A program made the position numbers and the translations under genes. The notes beneath the pieces are model-generated. The model had not been told where the DNA came from. It ran no database searches and saw only the letters and a program-made list of their open reading frames with translations. Below, piece after piece: positions 34,675 through 44,240 of a stretch of 64,000 nucleotides of DNA (its first letter is position 1; every line of letters begins with the position of its first letter). The stretch comes from Adlercreutzia sp910585575 (GTDB lineage: Bacteria > Actinomycetota > Coriobacteriia > Coriobacteriales > Eggerthellaceae), in the NCBI RefSeq assembly GCF_951801035.1, contig NZ_CATOKT010000001.1, one strand, 5' to 3'.

Positions 34675-36912
34675 TTATTTGTTACCGCTCTGGTCGGAAG
34701 GCTTATCCTTCGGGTCATCCTTAGCCTTGGCGACAGCGTCCGAAGCGTCCTTGGCGGGAACCTTCGCGGTTTCCTTGCCCTCGGCCACGCGCTTGCTCTG
34801 CTTGGCCGCGGCCTTGGCCTCCTTCACTTCGCGGCGGGCGGCAGCCAAATCGCTGTCGGCCTCAACCTGCTGCTCAAGCGCTTGGGCCTCGACGGCATAC
34901 TCGTCGGCCTTCTTGCGGGCCTCGGCCTCGGCGGCCTTGGCAGCCTCCTCGGCAGCGGCGGCGCGCTTGGCGTCGGCCACCGGGTCGCGCGGCACGGTCT
35001 CGGCCGCTACCTCGTCAGCGGGGGCGGCGGGCACTTCGGGATCGAGCCGCACCGGCTCGGTGCCCTCGTCGGACTTGACCTTCTTCAGACCCACCGTAGC
35101 CGAGGTGCCAATACCGGCCTTCTTGGAGATAATCACCGGCTGGCTCATGGGAATGGCCACGGCCGTGTTCGCCACGCCGTTGGTCTTCACCGGATGGTTC
35201 ATGGCCGCCGGATCGTCGCCAGCCTCAAGGGACGGCGAAGAGGGATGATGCTTGCCCGGCACATATTCGTCGGGAAGAACAATTTGCTCGTTGGGGTTCC
35301 ACAGCTTCTTGATGGGCATGCCCATGGGGTTCTGGCCTTCGCTCATCAGCTCGGACGGCACGTTGGAAAGCACCTTGGCGGGCTTCTTCAAGCCCTCGAG
35401 CTGCCAGGTAAAGGGCGCGAACACGTTGTTGGGGTCAACCCAGTTGTGACGCTTGGACGCCTGGTACACGCCGAAGCAGATGGCGAACGTCACCAGGATG
35501 ATGGCCAAGATGACCACCACGTAGGTCACCGGGCTGCCCACTTCCTCGGACACCTGAGCCGGCGGGATGATGGCCAGCACGATGCCGAACACGCAGGCAA
35601 GCAGGCCCACGCCGGCAACAACCCAAGCACCGACCTTGCCGCCAGGCACCTTGAACAGACGCGGACGGTTCGGCTGATCGTGACGCAACTTCAGGAAGGA
35701 CACGAACATGAGCACGTAGTACATCATGTACAGAATGGTGATGGCCTGCGTGATCAAGATAACGAAGCCCTCGATGTTAGGAATAAGGAAGCACAGGAAG
35801 GCAACAGCGGTCATGAAGCCCATCTGCAGGTACATCAGGCGGCTCGGCATGCCGTGCTTGTTGTTGTTCTGCAGGATCTTCGGCAGGAAGCCGGAACGGC
35901 CGGCCTGGCCCAGCATGAAGGAAGGACCAGCCATGTTGGTGACCAGCGACGCCATGGAAGCGCCCAGGCCAACCCACACGAAGGCCACATAGATCCAGGG
36001 GCAGCTGAAGCATTCGCCCAAGATCTTATAGGTTTGGTACAAGCCGTAGACCAGGTTCATCTCGGACTTCGGCGTCACAATAGCGATGCAGACGGTGCCG
36101 GCGATGAAGATGATCAGCGTCAGGATCATAGCAATAAAGATGGACAGCGGGAATTCCTTCTGGGGCTTCTTCAGCTGCTTGATGTGGGCAGCATTCATAT
36201 CGATGCCCGCGAAGCTGAAGAACACGCCGGCAGCCAGGGCCAGGTTCGTCAGGCTGAAGCCGCTGGCGAAGGGATTGAAGGCCTCGGGCGTGGGCGTCAC
36301 GTTGGACACGTTGCCCTGGGCCAGCCACACCACCGTCATAATGACGATGAAGGCAAGCGGAATGAACGTGCCGATGATCACGCCGTATTTCGTGATGCGG
36401 GCGAAGGCCTTCACGCCCTTGGTGGCCAGGAAGGTCAGGCCCCAGTAGTACGCCAACCACGCGAGAATGATGAAGAACTGGTTCTCGGGATGGTTCATGA
36501 AGTTGACGGCCCAATCCCAATCGGGCGTGTAAAAGCCGATGGTGGCGGAAGCGGAAGCCACGCCGGAGCCGAAGTTAATAGAGGTTTGGAACCACAGGAT
36601 CAGCAGGCAAGTGAAGGCCAAGCCAGGGCCCATAGCCTCGCCGACCCAGCGGAAGATGCCGCCGCGCTGACCCCAGCCAGAGGCCAGCTCGGCCGCCACC
36701 AAACCGGTGGGCAGGAAGAAGACGATTGCGCCGATGATGAAGAGTGTAACGGAAGAAAGCCCGTAGTACGCTTGCTGAACATCGTTGGCGACACTGCCGA
36801 TGATCGTAACGTTCATCATAACCAGTGCCATCAAGCTGATGTACGTGCCACTGTTTACTTTCGCCGCACCCTTCCCCGACGTTTTCGCAGGAGAGGATGC
36901 AGATGCGCTCAT
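34675..36912 (-). CDS. APC-family glutamate/GABA antiporter-like permease with long charged C-terminal tail
   Basis: 745 residues, much longer than the usual 450-550. The N-terminal 12-13 helices resemble GadC-type antiporters: LMALVMMNVTIIGSVANDVQ, LPTGLVAAELASGWGQRGG(I)F and SFAGIDMNAAHIKQL. The last ~200 residues are hydrophilic; about 610-745 is an Ala/Lys/Glu-rich coiled coil (DAKRAAAAEEAAKAAEAEAR) like the TolA stalk. The tail is unusual and could be a scaffold or a plug controlling transport. It is encoded behind PepC and the Ntn-hydrolase, so it may exchange amino acids released by them. Confidence 0.85.
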   Translation of the reverse strand: MSASASSPAKTSGKGAAKVNSGTYISLMALVMMNVTIIGSVANDVQQAYYGLSSVTLFIIGAIVFFLPTGLVAAELASGWGQRGGIFRWVGEAMGPGLAFTCLLILWFQTSINFGSGVASASATIGFYTPDWDWAVNFMNHPENQFFIILAWLAYYWGLTFLATKGVKAFARITKYGVIIGTFIPLAFIVIMTVVWLAQGNVSNVTPTPEAFNPFASGFSLTNLALAAGVFFSFAGIDMNAAHIKQLKKPQKEFPLSIFIAMILTLIIFIAGTVCIAIVTPKSEMNLVYGLYQTYKILGECFSCPWIYVAFVWVGLGASMASLVTNMAGPSFMLGQAGRSGFLPKILQNNNKHGMPSRLMYLQMGFMTAVAFLCFLIPNIEGFVILITQAITILYMMYYVLMFVSFLKLRHDQPNRPRLFKVPGGKVGAWVVAGVGLLACVFGIVLAIIPPAQVSEEVGSPVTYVVVILAIILVTFAICFGVYQASKRHNWVDPNNVFAPFTWQLEGLKKPAKVLSNVPSELMSEGQNPMGMPIKKLWNPNEQIVLPDEYVPGKHHPSSPSLEAGDDPAAMNHPVKTNGVANTAVAIPMSQPVIISKKAGIGTSATVGLKKVKSDEGTEPVRLDPEVPAAPADEVAAETVPRDPVADAKRAAAAEEAAKAAEAEARKKADEYAVEAQALEQQVEADSDLAAARREVKEAKAAAKQSKRVAEGKETAKVPAKDASDAVAKAKDDPKDKPSDQSGNK

Positions 36913-37018
36913 GATAGTCCCCTATCGGGTAGGGCCGGAGGAACCGGGCCAGCTTGAAACGCTCGGCCCCTCCGGCAGGTTGGTAGATAGTGCGGACCGC
37001 GTCGGTCCGCAGAGTGCG

Positions 37019-38368
37019 TTAGTCGGAAACCGGGTTGAAGGTTGCCCAGAACGGCCACACGATAGGCTCGCCCGTAAGGGCCTTCTGCTGCTCGGCGGTC
37101 ATGAACTTCTTGTTGATGGCCACCTCGTAGACGAAGTTGTCGAACCACTCGTCACCGCAGACGAAGTACCCGTTGTTGCCGGTCTTCTTGCCGCCGTTCT
37201 CGGTACCCCAAGAGTTCTCGATCTTCCACTTGGTGGGCTTGCCGTCCTTGTCAAGGTCGACGCCGGCAATGACCATGGCGTGGGTCGGCAGGCTCTCGCG
37301 CATGGCGTAGCGCTCGGCCTTGTTCATGGTGAACTTGATGCCGAACATGGCCTCGAGGTCGTACAGATCCATGTCCATGACGCCCTTCGTGCGATCGCAG
37401 TGCTGCAGCACGTCGCAGCCGAACCACACCGGCTCGCCGGCCTTCAGCTGAGCGATGACCATCTGTTTGAGGTCGTCCATCTCAACGTTGAGGTACAAGT
37501 TCTCGCGCTCGGGAATCTGATCGGAGTCCTCGATGGTGTAGGTGCGGCCATAGGGGTTCTCATCGCCGGGCACGTTGATGACGCCAATGTAGTCGTCCAG
37601 ATCGAGCCCCACGTACTTCTTGTAGAACTCAAGCGGCGTGAGGTCGTAGTCGGCGTGGTAGTTGCCCTTCTTGTCCTCGTACTGGAAGTCGAACTTCTGC
37701 ACGGGCTCGCCGAAGCACACGGCCAAGATGCGGTACACCTCGTTGAGCATCTCTTCCTGGACGGCCTCGGTGTCCTTGCCCTCGCGAGCCATGGAGCGCA
37801 GCTTCAGCGCGTCCTGACGCAGCAGGTGCGACAGCACGGTGTTCACCTCGGCGGTGTTGTTGGTGCAGTGGGTCTCGCTCATGGCGGAATGCGGCACCAC
37901 GCCGTACTTCTTCACCAGCGCGGCCACCATGTCCCAATCGCCGCCATCCTGCATCGGCGACTGAATGAGCCAGGTAACCTCGCGGTCGTTCAGGTCCTTG
38001 TCAGCGGTTTCCACGATGTGCTTCATGAACCAGGCCGCGCGCTCCAGCTTGTTGTAGAAGGCCAGATAGGCCTGGGAAAGCTCGAAGGTGCCGTGAGGCA
38101 GGTCAAGCTCCTTCTCAATGCGGAAGCGCAGGGTGTTCAGGCAAGCGAACATCCAGCAACGGCCGCTCATCAGCTGGTTGGCGACGGCCTCTTTGTCCAC
38201 GTCGATGGAGAAGGCGAAGTTCGCCGGGGAGAGGCGCTTGAGCACTTCCACGTTCTCAGCAGATTTCAGAATACCGTTAACGGTAACGGCCTTCTGAGCC
38301 ACCTGCTGAGTCTCGCACTTCTTGAAGCTCTCGTGCATCTTCTCAATTTGCTCTTTTGAGATCTTCAT
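37019..38368 (-). CDS. pepC: Aminopeptidase C (bleomycin hydrolase family, C1B)
   Basis: 449 residues. Papain-like catalytic residues: Cys71 in SGRCWMFACLN, His in LPTHAMVIAGVDL and Asn in WKIENSWGTENG. Length and layout match the hexameric cytoplasmic C1B peptidases, which trim N-terminal residues from peptides, often self-limiting through their C-terminus. There is no signal peptide. It lies between the C45-like hydrolase and an APC permease, 107-110 bases from each, in what is likely one peptide/amino-acid operon. Confidence 0.94.
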   Translation of the reverse strand: MKISKEQIEKMHESFKKCETQQVAQKAVTVNGILKSAENVEVLKRLSPANFAFSIDVDKEAVANQLMSGRCWMFACLNTLRFRIEKELDLPHGTFELSQAYLAFYNKLERAAWFMKHIVETADKDLNDREVTWLIQSPMQDGGDWDMVAALVKKYGVVPHSAMSETHCTNNTAEVNTVLSHLLRQDALKLRSMAREGKDTEAVQEEMLNEVYRILAVCFGEPVQKFDFQYEDKKGNYHADYDLTPLEFYKKYVGLDLDDYIGVINVPGDENPYGRTYTIEDSDQIPERENLYLNVEMDDLKQMVIAQLKAGEPVWFGCDVLQHCDRTKGVMDMDLYDLEAMFGIKFTMNKAERYAMRESLPTHAMVIAGVDLDKDGKPTKWKIENSWGTENGGKKTGNNGYFVCGDEWFDNFVYEVAINKKFMTAEQQKALTGEPIVWPFWATFNPVSD

Positions 38369-38478
38369 TTTCTATGGCTCCTGTTCTTACTACTTGCTTC
38401 GGTTTCATCATCTATCTGGAAAGGGCTGGGCAGCGTCGGCTTTTCCGGAGGGTCCGACGGGGCGCAACCCGAATTCCC

Positions 38479-39837
38479 TTAATCGAACAGCGTCCAAGGC
38501 TGGGTGGGACGGTCGTACAGATAGCCGTCCATCCACTTCCACAGCGGATGCTGCTCCATGAACTCCTTGGCGTTGAACTCCACGCCGTCGGCACGGCCGT
38601 AACGGCCCCACATGCGCATGTGCTCCATGTCGTCGGGACCAGCGGCCTTGGCGTCGCAAGAACCGGCCGGGTAGAACGGGATGTTCCACACGGCATCCGG
38701 ATCGTCGGCGTAGTACTGCGGATCGACATCGTAGTGGGCGCAGATGCAGCGGGACGAGGGGTTGTTGTAGCCCAGGTACACGTCAAAGGTGTCGGCCAGC
38801 ATGAGCTTGGCGCGCTCGACGTCAATGGAGCCGTAGTACTTGTCGATGAGCTCCATCCAGCGTTGGCGACGGGCACCGGTCTGCTGACGCGGATCGTTGA
38901 AGCCGTTGTCCTTGCACTCCAGGTTGCGGATGCGCGGATCGAACACGGCGTTGCAGCCGAAGAAGGCGCCGTTGGTCTTCTTCTCAAGGGCCTGGTACTC
39001 CAGGCCCTGCTCGTAGCGGGCAATCTCGCCGGTGTTCTTGTCGGCAATCAGCCACGCGTTAGCGTAGCCGCCGTTGTTGCCCTTGTTGAGGCGCTCGACG
39101 AACTCGTCGATGGTGCTGGCGAACTGCACGGCGTCGCGGATGCGCACCCACTCGGGCACGCCTTCCTCGCTGTACTTGTCAAAGCCGGCCAGCGTAGTCT
39201 CGGTGACGGACAGGCCCGAGGAGATAACGTAGAAGTCGGTCATGGAAGCCAGCATGCACGGGCCCGAGGCCTGCATCACGAAGTCGTAGCCCTCGTCAGG
39301 CTTCACGTGCTTGCATACGTTGAAGTACTGGCCGCTCCAGAACTCGTCGAAGCTCTGGTGGGCGATAACCGGCTTGCCGTCCGGGGTCGCGTCGCCCGTG
39401 GCGCAGATGGCGGAGCAGTGCTCCTTGCGGTGCGTCTTCATCTGGGGACGGTTCATGATCTTCGGGGCGTTCACCGGCCACCAGTAGCCGGTCATTTCCA
39501 TGTAGTCGTTCCAAGCGATAACATCATCGACGGATGCCTCGACGCCCGCGGCGGTTAAGCCGTCGGCCATGCCCTGCAACTCCTGCAGGTAGCGCTCGGG
39601 AATAACATCCTTGTGCAAGCGGATGGACTGCTCGGCGAACCAGGAATATTCCTTACCGTAGGTCTCGTAGGTCATATAGGCGAACACGCGCTGGGCATCG
39701 GCCCATTGGTCGGCCAGCAGATAGCCTTCCTGGAAACCGCACTCGTAGGGCGAGCCCTTCACCTTGATGTGGTTCCAGCCGTTGATCTTCTGTAGCTGGG
39801 CATGATCGACCATCTTTTGCTGCGTTTCGGTGAGCAT
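38479..39837 (-). CDS. Ntn-hydrolase of the C45/phospholipase B-like type (acyltransferase or amidase)
   Basis: 452 residues; start at the ATG after AAAGGAG, 42 bases inside the longer open frame. The sequence PYECGFQEGYLLADQ at the front and a later EHCSAICATG with Cys141 match peptidases in which a propeptide is cut off so that Cys becomes the N-terminal nucleophile. Further landmarks are AHQSFDEFW and the GGYANAWLIADKNTGEIARYE strand. The family includes acyl-CoA:6-aminopenicillanate acyltransferase and amide or bile-salt-like hydrolases. No signal peptide is seen. First gene of the operon; an amide or dipeptide substrate is likely but not fixed. Confidence 0.82.
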   Translation of the reverse strand: MLTETQQKMVDHAQLQKINGWNHIKVKGSPYECGFQEGYLLADQWADAQRVFAYMTYETYGKEYSWFAEQSIRLHKDVIPERYLQELQGMADGLTAAGVEASVDDVIAWNDYMEMTGYWWPVNAPKIMNRPQMKTHRKEHCSAICATGDATPDGKPVIAHQSFDEFWSGQYFNVCKHVKPDEGYDFVMQASGPCMLASMTDFYVISSGLSVTETTLAGFDKYSEEGVPEWVRIRDAVQFASTIDEFVERLNKGNNGGYANAWLIADKNTGEIARYEQGLEYQALEKKTNGAFFGCNAVFDPRIRNLECKDNGFNDPRQQTGARRQRWMELIDKYYGSIDVERAKLMLADTFDVYLGYNNPSSRCICAHYDVDPQYYADDPDAVWNIPFYPAGSCDAKAAGPDDMEHMRMWGRYGRADGVEFNAKEFMEQHPLWKWMDGYLYDRPTQPWTLFD

Positions 39838-40188
39838 ATGATGGCTCCTTTCCTTTCTTTTCAACCAGCGCGCCGCCACTGATTTAGGACGAATAGGATG
39901 GGAAGACGAAGCGGCAACTTCACCGAAGATTACAGCGCGTCAACGGCAAAACACGAGGTAGCAGGCTTGTTCTTCCTGGCTCGGATTGTGAACACCTGAG
40001 GGGTTGAGGCATCAACTCTTTCAGGTGATTAGGGGTTTTCGTTTCTCCTCCGTTACGGATCGGCGATCTGAAGGTCATCGCGGAACTCAACCTTTATGCT
40101 GAGAGTCACCAACCTGCGAAGCGAAGCCCATTCGGCCGCGTTCGCCCTACGGCAGCATCAACAATCTCTTGGTAGAAAGGCGGTCCCC
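39838..40188. promoter_or_regulatory. Divergent promoter region with a dyad, LuxR regulator versus peptidase operon
   Basis: 351 bases. An imperfect dyad at 39993-40027 has outer arms cacctga/tcaggtg (39993-39999 and 40021-40027) and inner arms gttga/tcaac, roughly 155 bases from each start codon. This is a reasonable operator candidate for the LuxR regulator encoded next. No other feature is seen. Confidence 0.45.
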
Positions 40189-41763
40189 ATGAGCAACTCG
40201 CGCAGCCTTCGGGAGCTCTTCCCCTGCGTGCTCGGGCTCGCCTTCGGACGCCTCAGCTTCACGTTGGGAAGCTTCGGCAGCTACCAAAGCCTCCATGAGG
40301 GCTTCGGCAACCTCGAGGCCGTGGGGGTCTTTGCCCTCCTCATTGCCATCGCTGTCATTTTCTTCTTCATATATAAAGCCCGACTCACCGACGCCCAAGC
40401 TTTGCTGGGCGCCCGCATTGGCATTATCAGCGCGGCGCTGGTCATTGCCACGGGCGTGGTTATCCAAGGCAGCGAGGCGCTGCGCGGCAGCTTCACGTTT
40501 TTCCTCAGTCTGCTGCTCTCGGTTCTTGCCGCCGGCGTTCTGTTTTATTGGCTCCGCTTGGCTAAGGGCGCTCGCAGTTCGGTGGCCGTCGCCTATGTCT
40601 TCAGCGCCCTGGGGCTCAGCGAGCTTATCCTTTTCGTGCTGAATATGCTCCCCTCTTCGGCGGCTGCCATGCTCACCATAGTACTCACACTCGGACAGTT
40701 GCCGTGTCTGGCGGCAAGCCGCCAGAGCCCTCCGCTTCGCGATTTGGTCTTCGCCAAGGGAACCATCGGGTTCTACGATTTCGCCCCCCGCTTTACCATG
40801 AGCCCCCTCTTTCTTGCCTGCAGCGCCATAGCCGTGGGCCTGCTCTCTCTGGCTGTCGGCGCCTTGCGCGGCTTCCCCGACGGCTTTCCCATTACCTTGA
40901 GCCTGGCACCCCTGGCTGTTCAAACGATCACGCTCGTCAGCCTCAGCATCCTCATCGTCGCCTTGGCCTCTCGGGGTAACCGCGATATCATCAGCTGGGG
41001 TCTTTGGGCCTTGGTAGAGCTTGCCGCCGTACTCGCCCTCGTGCTGTACGCTCTTTTCCCTGAGCATCTGCTTGTCGGAGGCGCACTCACCGCCGTAGCC
41101 AACGCTCTGCTGGGGGCTATCGTTTGCTATGTCGCCATATCGTTCGAAACCATCGGCAAGCGCGATCCCTACTATTACGCCCTCGCTGCCTGGCTCACAT
41201 GGACCGCAGGCAAAGTCGTCGGACGCGTGGCCCTGCTCCTTGCAGCGCAACCGAGTCCCTTGGTTATCTTCACGGTGCTCAGCGCGTGTCTCATGGTGTC
41301 GGCCCTAGCCATCTTCATGGGATACCAGAAGGGGGCCCTCCAGCAAACCGTGGTATTTCCCGCTCCTGCACCCTTCTCAACGAAGGTTGCGGCTCCGAAG
41401 CTGGCAGTCACCGCACCCCTTGGGTCAACCGATGCGGCAAGCCGAACCGCCCAGACCCCGTCACCGAGCGCAGTTGTTGTGGGGGGCGAAGCTTTTCCCG
41501 CAACGCCCGCGCCCGCAACGGCGCCCGATGCGGCAACGGCTTGGGAAGAGGGACTTGCCACCCTGAGCGAAACGTACATGCTGTCCGATCGCGAGCAGCA
41601 AGTGCTCGAGTTGTACGCCGGCGGCTATACGCAGAAGCGCGTGGCCCAAGAGTTGGGAACCTCACTGGACACCGTGCACACCCATGTCATGCATATCTAT
41701 GCGAAAACGGGGCTCCATTCCCGTCAGGATATCATCGACTACCTGCGCGGACACGAGGCTTAA
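40189..41763 (+). CDS. LuxR-type regulator with multi-TM membrane N-terminus
   Basis: 524 residues from the ATG after AAAGGCGG; an in-frame ATG lies 93 bases upstream. About 12 hydrophobic helices fill residues 10-380, then an Ala/Pro/Thr-rich linker, then a LuxR HTH (LSDREQQVLELYAGGYTQKR, TVHTHVMHIYAKTGL). It is divergent from the Ntn-hydrolase/PepC/permease operon and is its likely regulator, sensing at the membrane. The ligand is unknown. Confidence 0.88.
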   Translation: MSNSRSLRELFPCVLGLAFGRLSFTLGSFGSYQSLHEGFGNLEAVGVFALLIAIAVIFFFIYKARLTDAQALLGARIGIISAALVIATGVVIQGSEALRGSFTFFLSLLLSVLAAGVLFYWLRLAKGARSSVAVAYVFSALGLSELILFVLNMLPSSAAAMLTIVLTLGQLPCLAASRQSPPLRDLVFAKGTIGFYDFAPRFTMSPLFLACSAIAVGLLSLAVGALRGFPDGFPITLSLAPLAVQTITLVSLSILIVALASRGNRDIISWGLWALVELAAVLALVLYALFPEHLLVGGALTAVANALLGAIVCYVAISFETIGKRDPYYYALAAWLTWTAGKVVGRVALLLAAQPSPLVIFTVLSACLMVSALAIFMGYQKGALQQTVVFPAPAPFSTKVAAPKLAVTAPLGSTDAASRTAQTPSPSAVVVGGEAFPATPAPATAPDAATAWEEGLATLSETYMLSDREQQVLELYAGGYTQKRVAQELGTSLDTVHTHVMHIYAKTGLHSRQDIIDYLRGHEA

Positions 41764-42010
41764 GCGGACGCAGGAGGGACCCACTCGCGCTTCTCGACCG
41801 CCTTTGGAAGACCATGTCCCCTCGCCCTCCCCTACCGAAGCCCTGCCGAACCCGGAGGACCCCGCACCCTTTGACGGGTCGTTACAGAACGGAGTCGGTT
41901 TCCCCGCTGCCGGGGCCACTGCTCGGCAGTCATGCCATCATAGGCCCATATCAGCCAGACCGAGCAATGGCGCAGAGGGCGCCTGCCGGTACGAGAACTG
42001 GGAGGATACC

Positions 42011-42175
42011 ATGGACAAGTACATTTGCGACGTGTGCGGTTATATCTACGATCCCGCCGTGGGCGACCCGGACGGCGGCATCGAGCCCGGCACTGCTTTC
42101 GAGGACATCCCCGAGGATTGGGTTTGCCCCGTTTGCGGCGTCGGCAAGGACGACTTCTCGCTGTACGAGGAGTAG
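42011..42175 (+). CDS. Rubredoxin
   Basis: 54 residues starting at the ATG after GGAGGATACC. Two CxxCG motifs (YICDVCGYIYDP and WVCPVCGVGKDDF) hold a single iron in a Cys4 site, with the conserved GIEPGTAFEDIPEDW between. It carries single electrons for oxygen or peroxide reduction in anaerobes. A strong terminator follows, so it is a monocistronic unit behind the LuxR gene. Confidence 0.97.
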   Translation: MDKYICDVCGYIYDPAVGDPDGGIEPGTAFEDIPEDWVCPVCGVGKDDFSLYEE

Positions 42176-42199
42176 TTGCTCGCTTCACCAAAACGCACA

Positions 42200-42225
42200 A
42201 GAGAGCCCCTCGGGGCTCTCTTTTC
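42200..42225 (+). terminator. Rho-independent terminator of the rubredoxin gene
   Basis: Stem agagagcccc/ggggctctct with a two-base loop followed by TTTT; 25 bases past the stop. Confidence 0.9.
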
Positions 42226-42460
42226 ATAAGCAGCCGAATTACACGCCGAATAGGAGTCAGGGCGTCACCAGCCATGAGCTCAGGGAGTCTCCGCTATCGG
42301 CCCTGACTTATAGAAAAGTCACTCCAAAAATCCAAGTATAGAAAACCTAGAAAATATAGTAAGTATCGTAAATCTAAACTGAATGAATGAGTCTAGCGAA
42401 GTTAAGCTGCTTGGCAACAGGACACCCGCCACAGGATCAAACCAGGTCGTTCTCGACGGC

Positions 42461-43933
42461 TCAACCAATCTCTTCCTGCTCGACGCCGATCAGGTCGAAC
42501 AGCTCTTGGCGTGTATGAATGCCTAACTTGCGATAGATGTGACGTACATGGGCCTTGGCCGTACCGTTGGCGATGAACAGCTCGCGTTCGATGATGCCCA
42601 CCGTCTTTCGCTGGGCCAAAAGCAGCAGCACCTCTTCCTCACGCGCCGAGAGCTTGTACTTGCGGGCCACCTCGGCACAGCGATCAGGCAAGGCCTGCTT
42701 CCGAATAGTGGCGGCTGCCCCCACCCCGCCTTCGATGAAGTCGGCGCCCCAGCGGCTCATCAAATCACGTTCGGAGAACAAAAGAAGCGCCGCCGCGAAC
42801 ACAGCCGCCACCGCCAGCAAAGACACGATTGTTTCCCCCGGCGCCCCCAGCACCTGAGCGCCTTCAGCCCAGGTCGCCAGCATACGCCCCAGCCACATAG
42901 CCACCTGACGCACCGCCCGTTCAAGACCGAAGAGCCAAACAGCTGACACCCCATAGCGATAGCAAATGCTCGACATAACCAGCATGATGAGAATCGATTG
43001 TCCCGTATAGGCCGCCGACATGCACCAATTCGCCACATTGCCCGGCACATGGCCAAAGGCTGGCACAAGGAAGAGGGCTACTACGATAAGGGGCAATGCC
43101 ACCCGATAGATCAAGCTGAAATCGAATCGCTCACCACGCGCCAGCACGAGCGCGAAGACAAGAACGCCCATAAGCAACGTGCCCGGAGCCGAATGGGGGC
43201 CGAAAAAACTGTCGTACATGGCACCTTCCATGAGGCCATAGCCGAGAGCATAGGCGGCCATAAACATCATGGCTTTCCAGGGCACCTTGAAACGAGCCCA
43301 AGCCAACGACGGGCGCTCGTCGGCAGGAAGCTCGCGGAACCCCCGATGGGCGCACACCAGCGACAGCACCGGCAGAAGTGCCGTCATGACGAACAGCCAG
43401 GGCAGCAGGAACCCACGGTACACATAGAGAACAAGTGCGCCGACCACGATAGAGCCCGAATAATAAAGCGCAACGCGCACAGGGTTCAGGCATCCGTACA
43501 ACTCGCTCCAAATCAAGATAACAAGAGCGATGCCTACCCCGCCAAGCACCGAAGCTGCCAGGCCCATAGCGGCTAAAGGAGGAGTCGGCAGCCAGCAGGT
43601 AAGAAACATGAGCGCCGTAGCCCCCACCAGACACGCTCCGGAGAGAATGAAAATCGAGCGCTTGTTGAAGAAGGGGCCGATGCGGCGTGCCATCATCATA
43701 CTGAGCAGAGAGGTCGCCACCATCGCCCAGTCGAATACGTCCCTTACGGAAAACTCCACCGAGGGAAAGGGAGCGAACGAGCCGACGAAGACAATTTCTA
43801 TCCAGGCCCGATACAGCCCAAGACCGAGAAAAGCCAGCGGAATGAAATGGCCGAAGGAAGAGGCATCAGTCGCAAGACCCTCCTCGGTATCGCGAATGGC
43901 ACTCTGCTGCTCTGCACGAGCTTCTTCCGACAT
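42461..43933 (-). CDS. LuxR-type regulator with multi-TM membrane N-terminus
   Basis: 490 residues; a G-rich ribosome site (GGGGAGGTGG) precedes the ATG. About 12 membrane helices in residues 25-400, then a LuxR HTH (LSAREEEVLLLLAQRKTVGI, GTAKAHVRHIYRKLGIHT). The gene is divergent from a Tat FAD reductase across 307 bases, which makes that reductase its probable target. Confidence 0.88.
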   Translation of the reverse strand: MSEEARAEQQSAIRDTEEGLATDASSFGHFIPLAFLGLGLYRAWIEIVFVGSFAPFPSVEFSVRDVFDWAMVATSLLSMMMARRIGPFFNKRSIFILSGACLVGATALMFLTCWLPTPPLAAMGLAASVLGGVGIALVILIWSELYGCLNPVRVALYYSGSIVVGALVLYVYRGFLLPWLFVMTALLPVLSLVCAHRGFRELPADERPSLAWARFKVPWKAMMFMAAYALGYGLMEGAMYDSFFGPHSAPGTLLMGVLVFALVLARGERFDFSLIYRVALPLIVVALFLVPAFGHVPGNVANWCMSAAYTGQSILIMLVMSSICYRYGVSAVWLFGLERAVRQVAMWLGRMLATWAEGAQVLGAPGETIVSLLAVAAVFAAALLLFSERDLMSRWGADFIEGGVGAAATIRKQALPDRCAEVARKYKLSAREEEVLLLLAQRKTVGIIERELFIANGTAKAHVRHIYRKLGIHTRQELFDLIGVEQEEIG

Positions 43934-44240
43934 TGCTCCACCTCCCCACCCTCGTTTCCCGTCGGCGCAACCACATAAGCGCAGAGGGTCTGCGCTTTCT
44001 GGGTAAGTGAACTTTGAGGGATTCGCTTAGATTATGTGCGGCGCTCCACCCCTTGGCAAGACTCGAGGAAAAATTAGGGGGTTAAATTGGGGGGTTACAC
44101 TATTTAGACCGTCAATCTTGTCATCGGACCATAGCAAAAACACCTCGTCAACAGTAGGGTGCACCTCAGCTTCCCCAAACAGCGCAAAGCGGACGATGCA
44201 GCTTTTTGGAACGGCTGCACCTATCTAAGGAGGGTATCTA
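43934..44240. promoter_or_regulatory. Divergent promoter region with a 13-base tandem repeat
   Basis: 307 bases, AT-rich toward 44030-44150. Direct repeats aaattagggggtt (44071-44083) and aaattggggggtt (44084-44096) abut exactly and differ in one base; a candidate regulator site. No gene is seen. Confidence 0.45.

Noticed and set aside
34630..36957. A 775-residue open frame on the plus strand opposite the APC permease
   Set aside because: Antisense shadow of the permease in a GC-rich genome; composition is His/Gly/Arg-rich, with no motifs.
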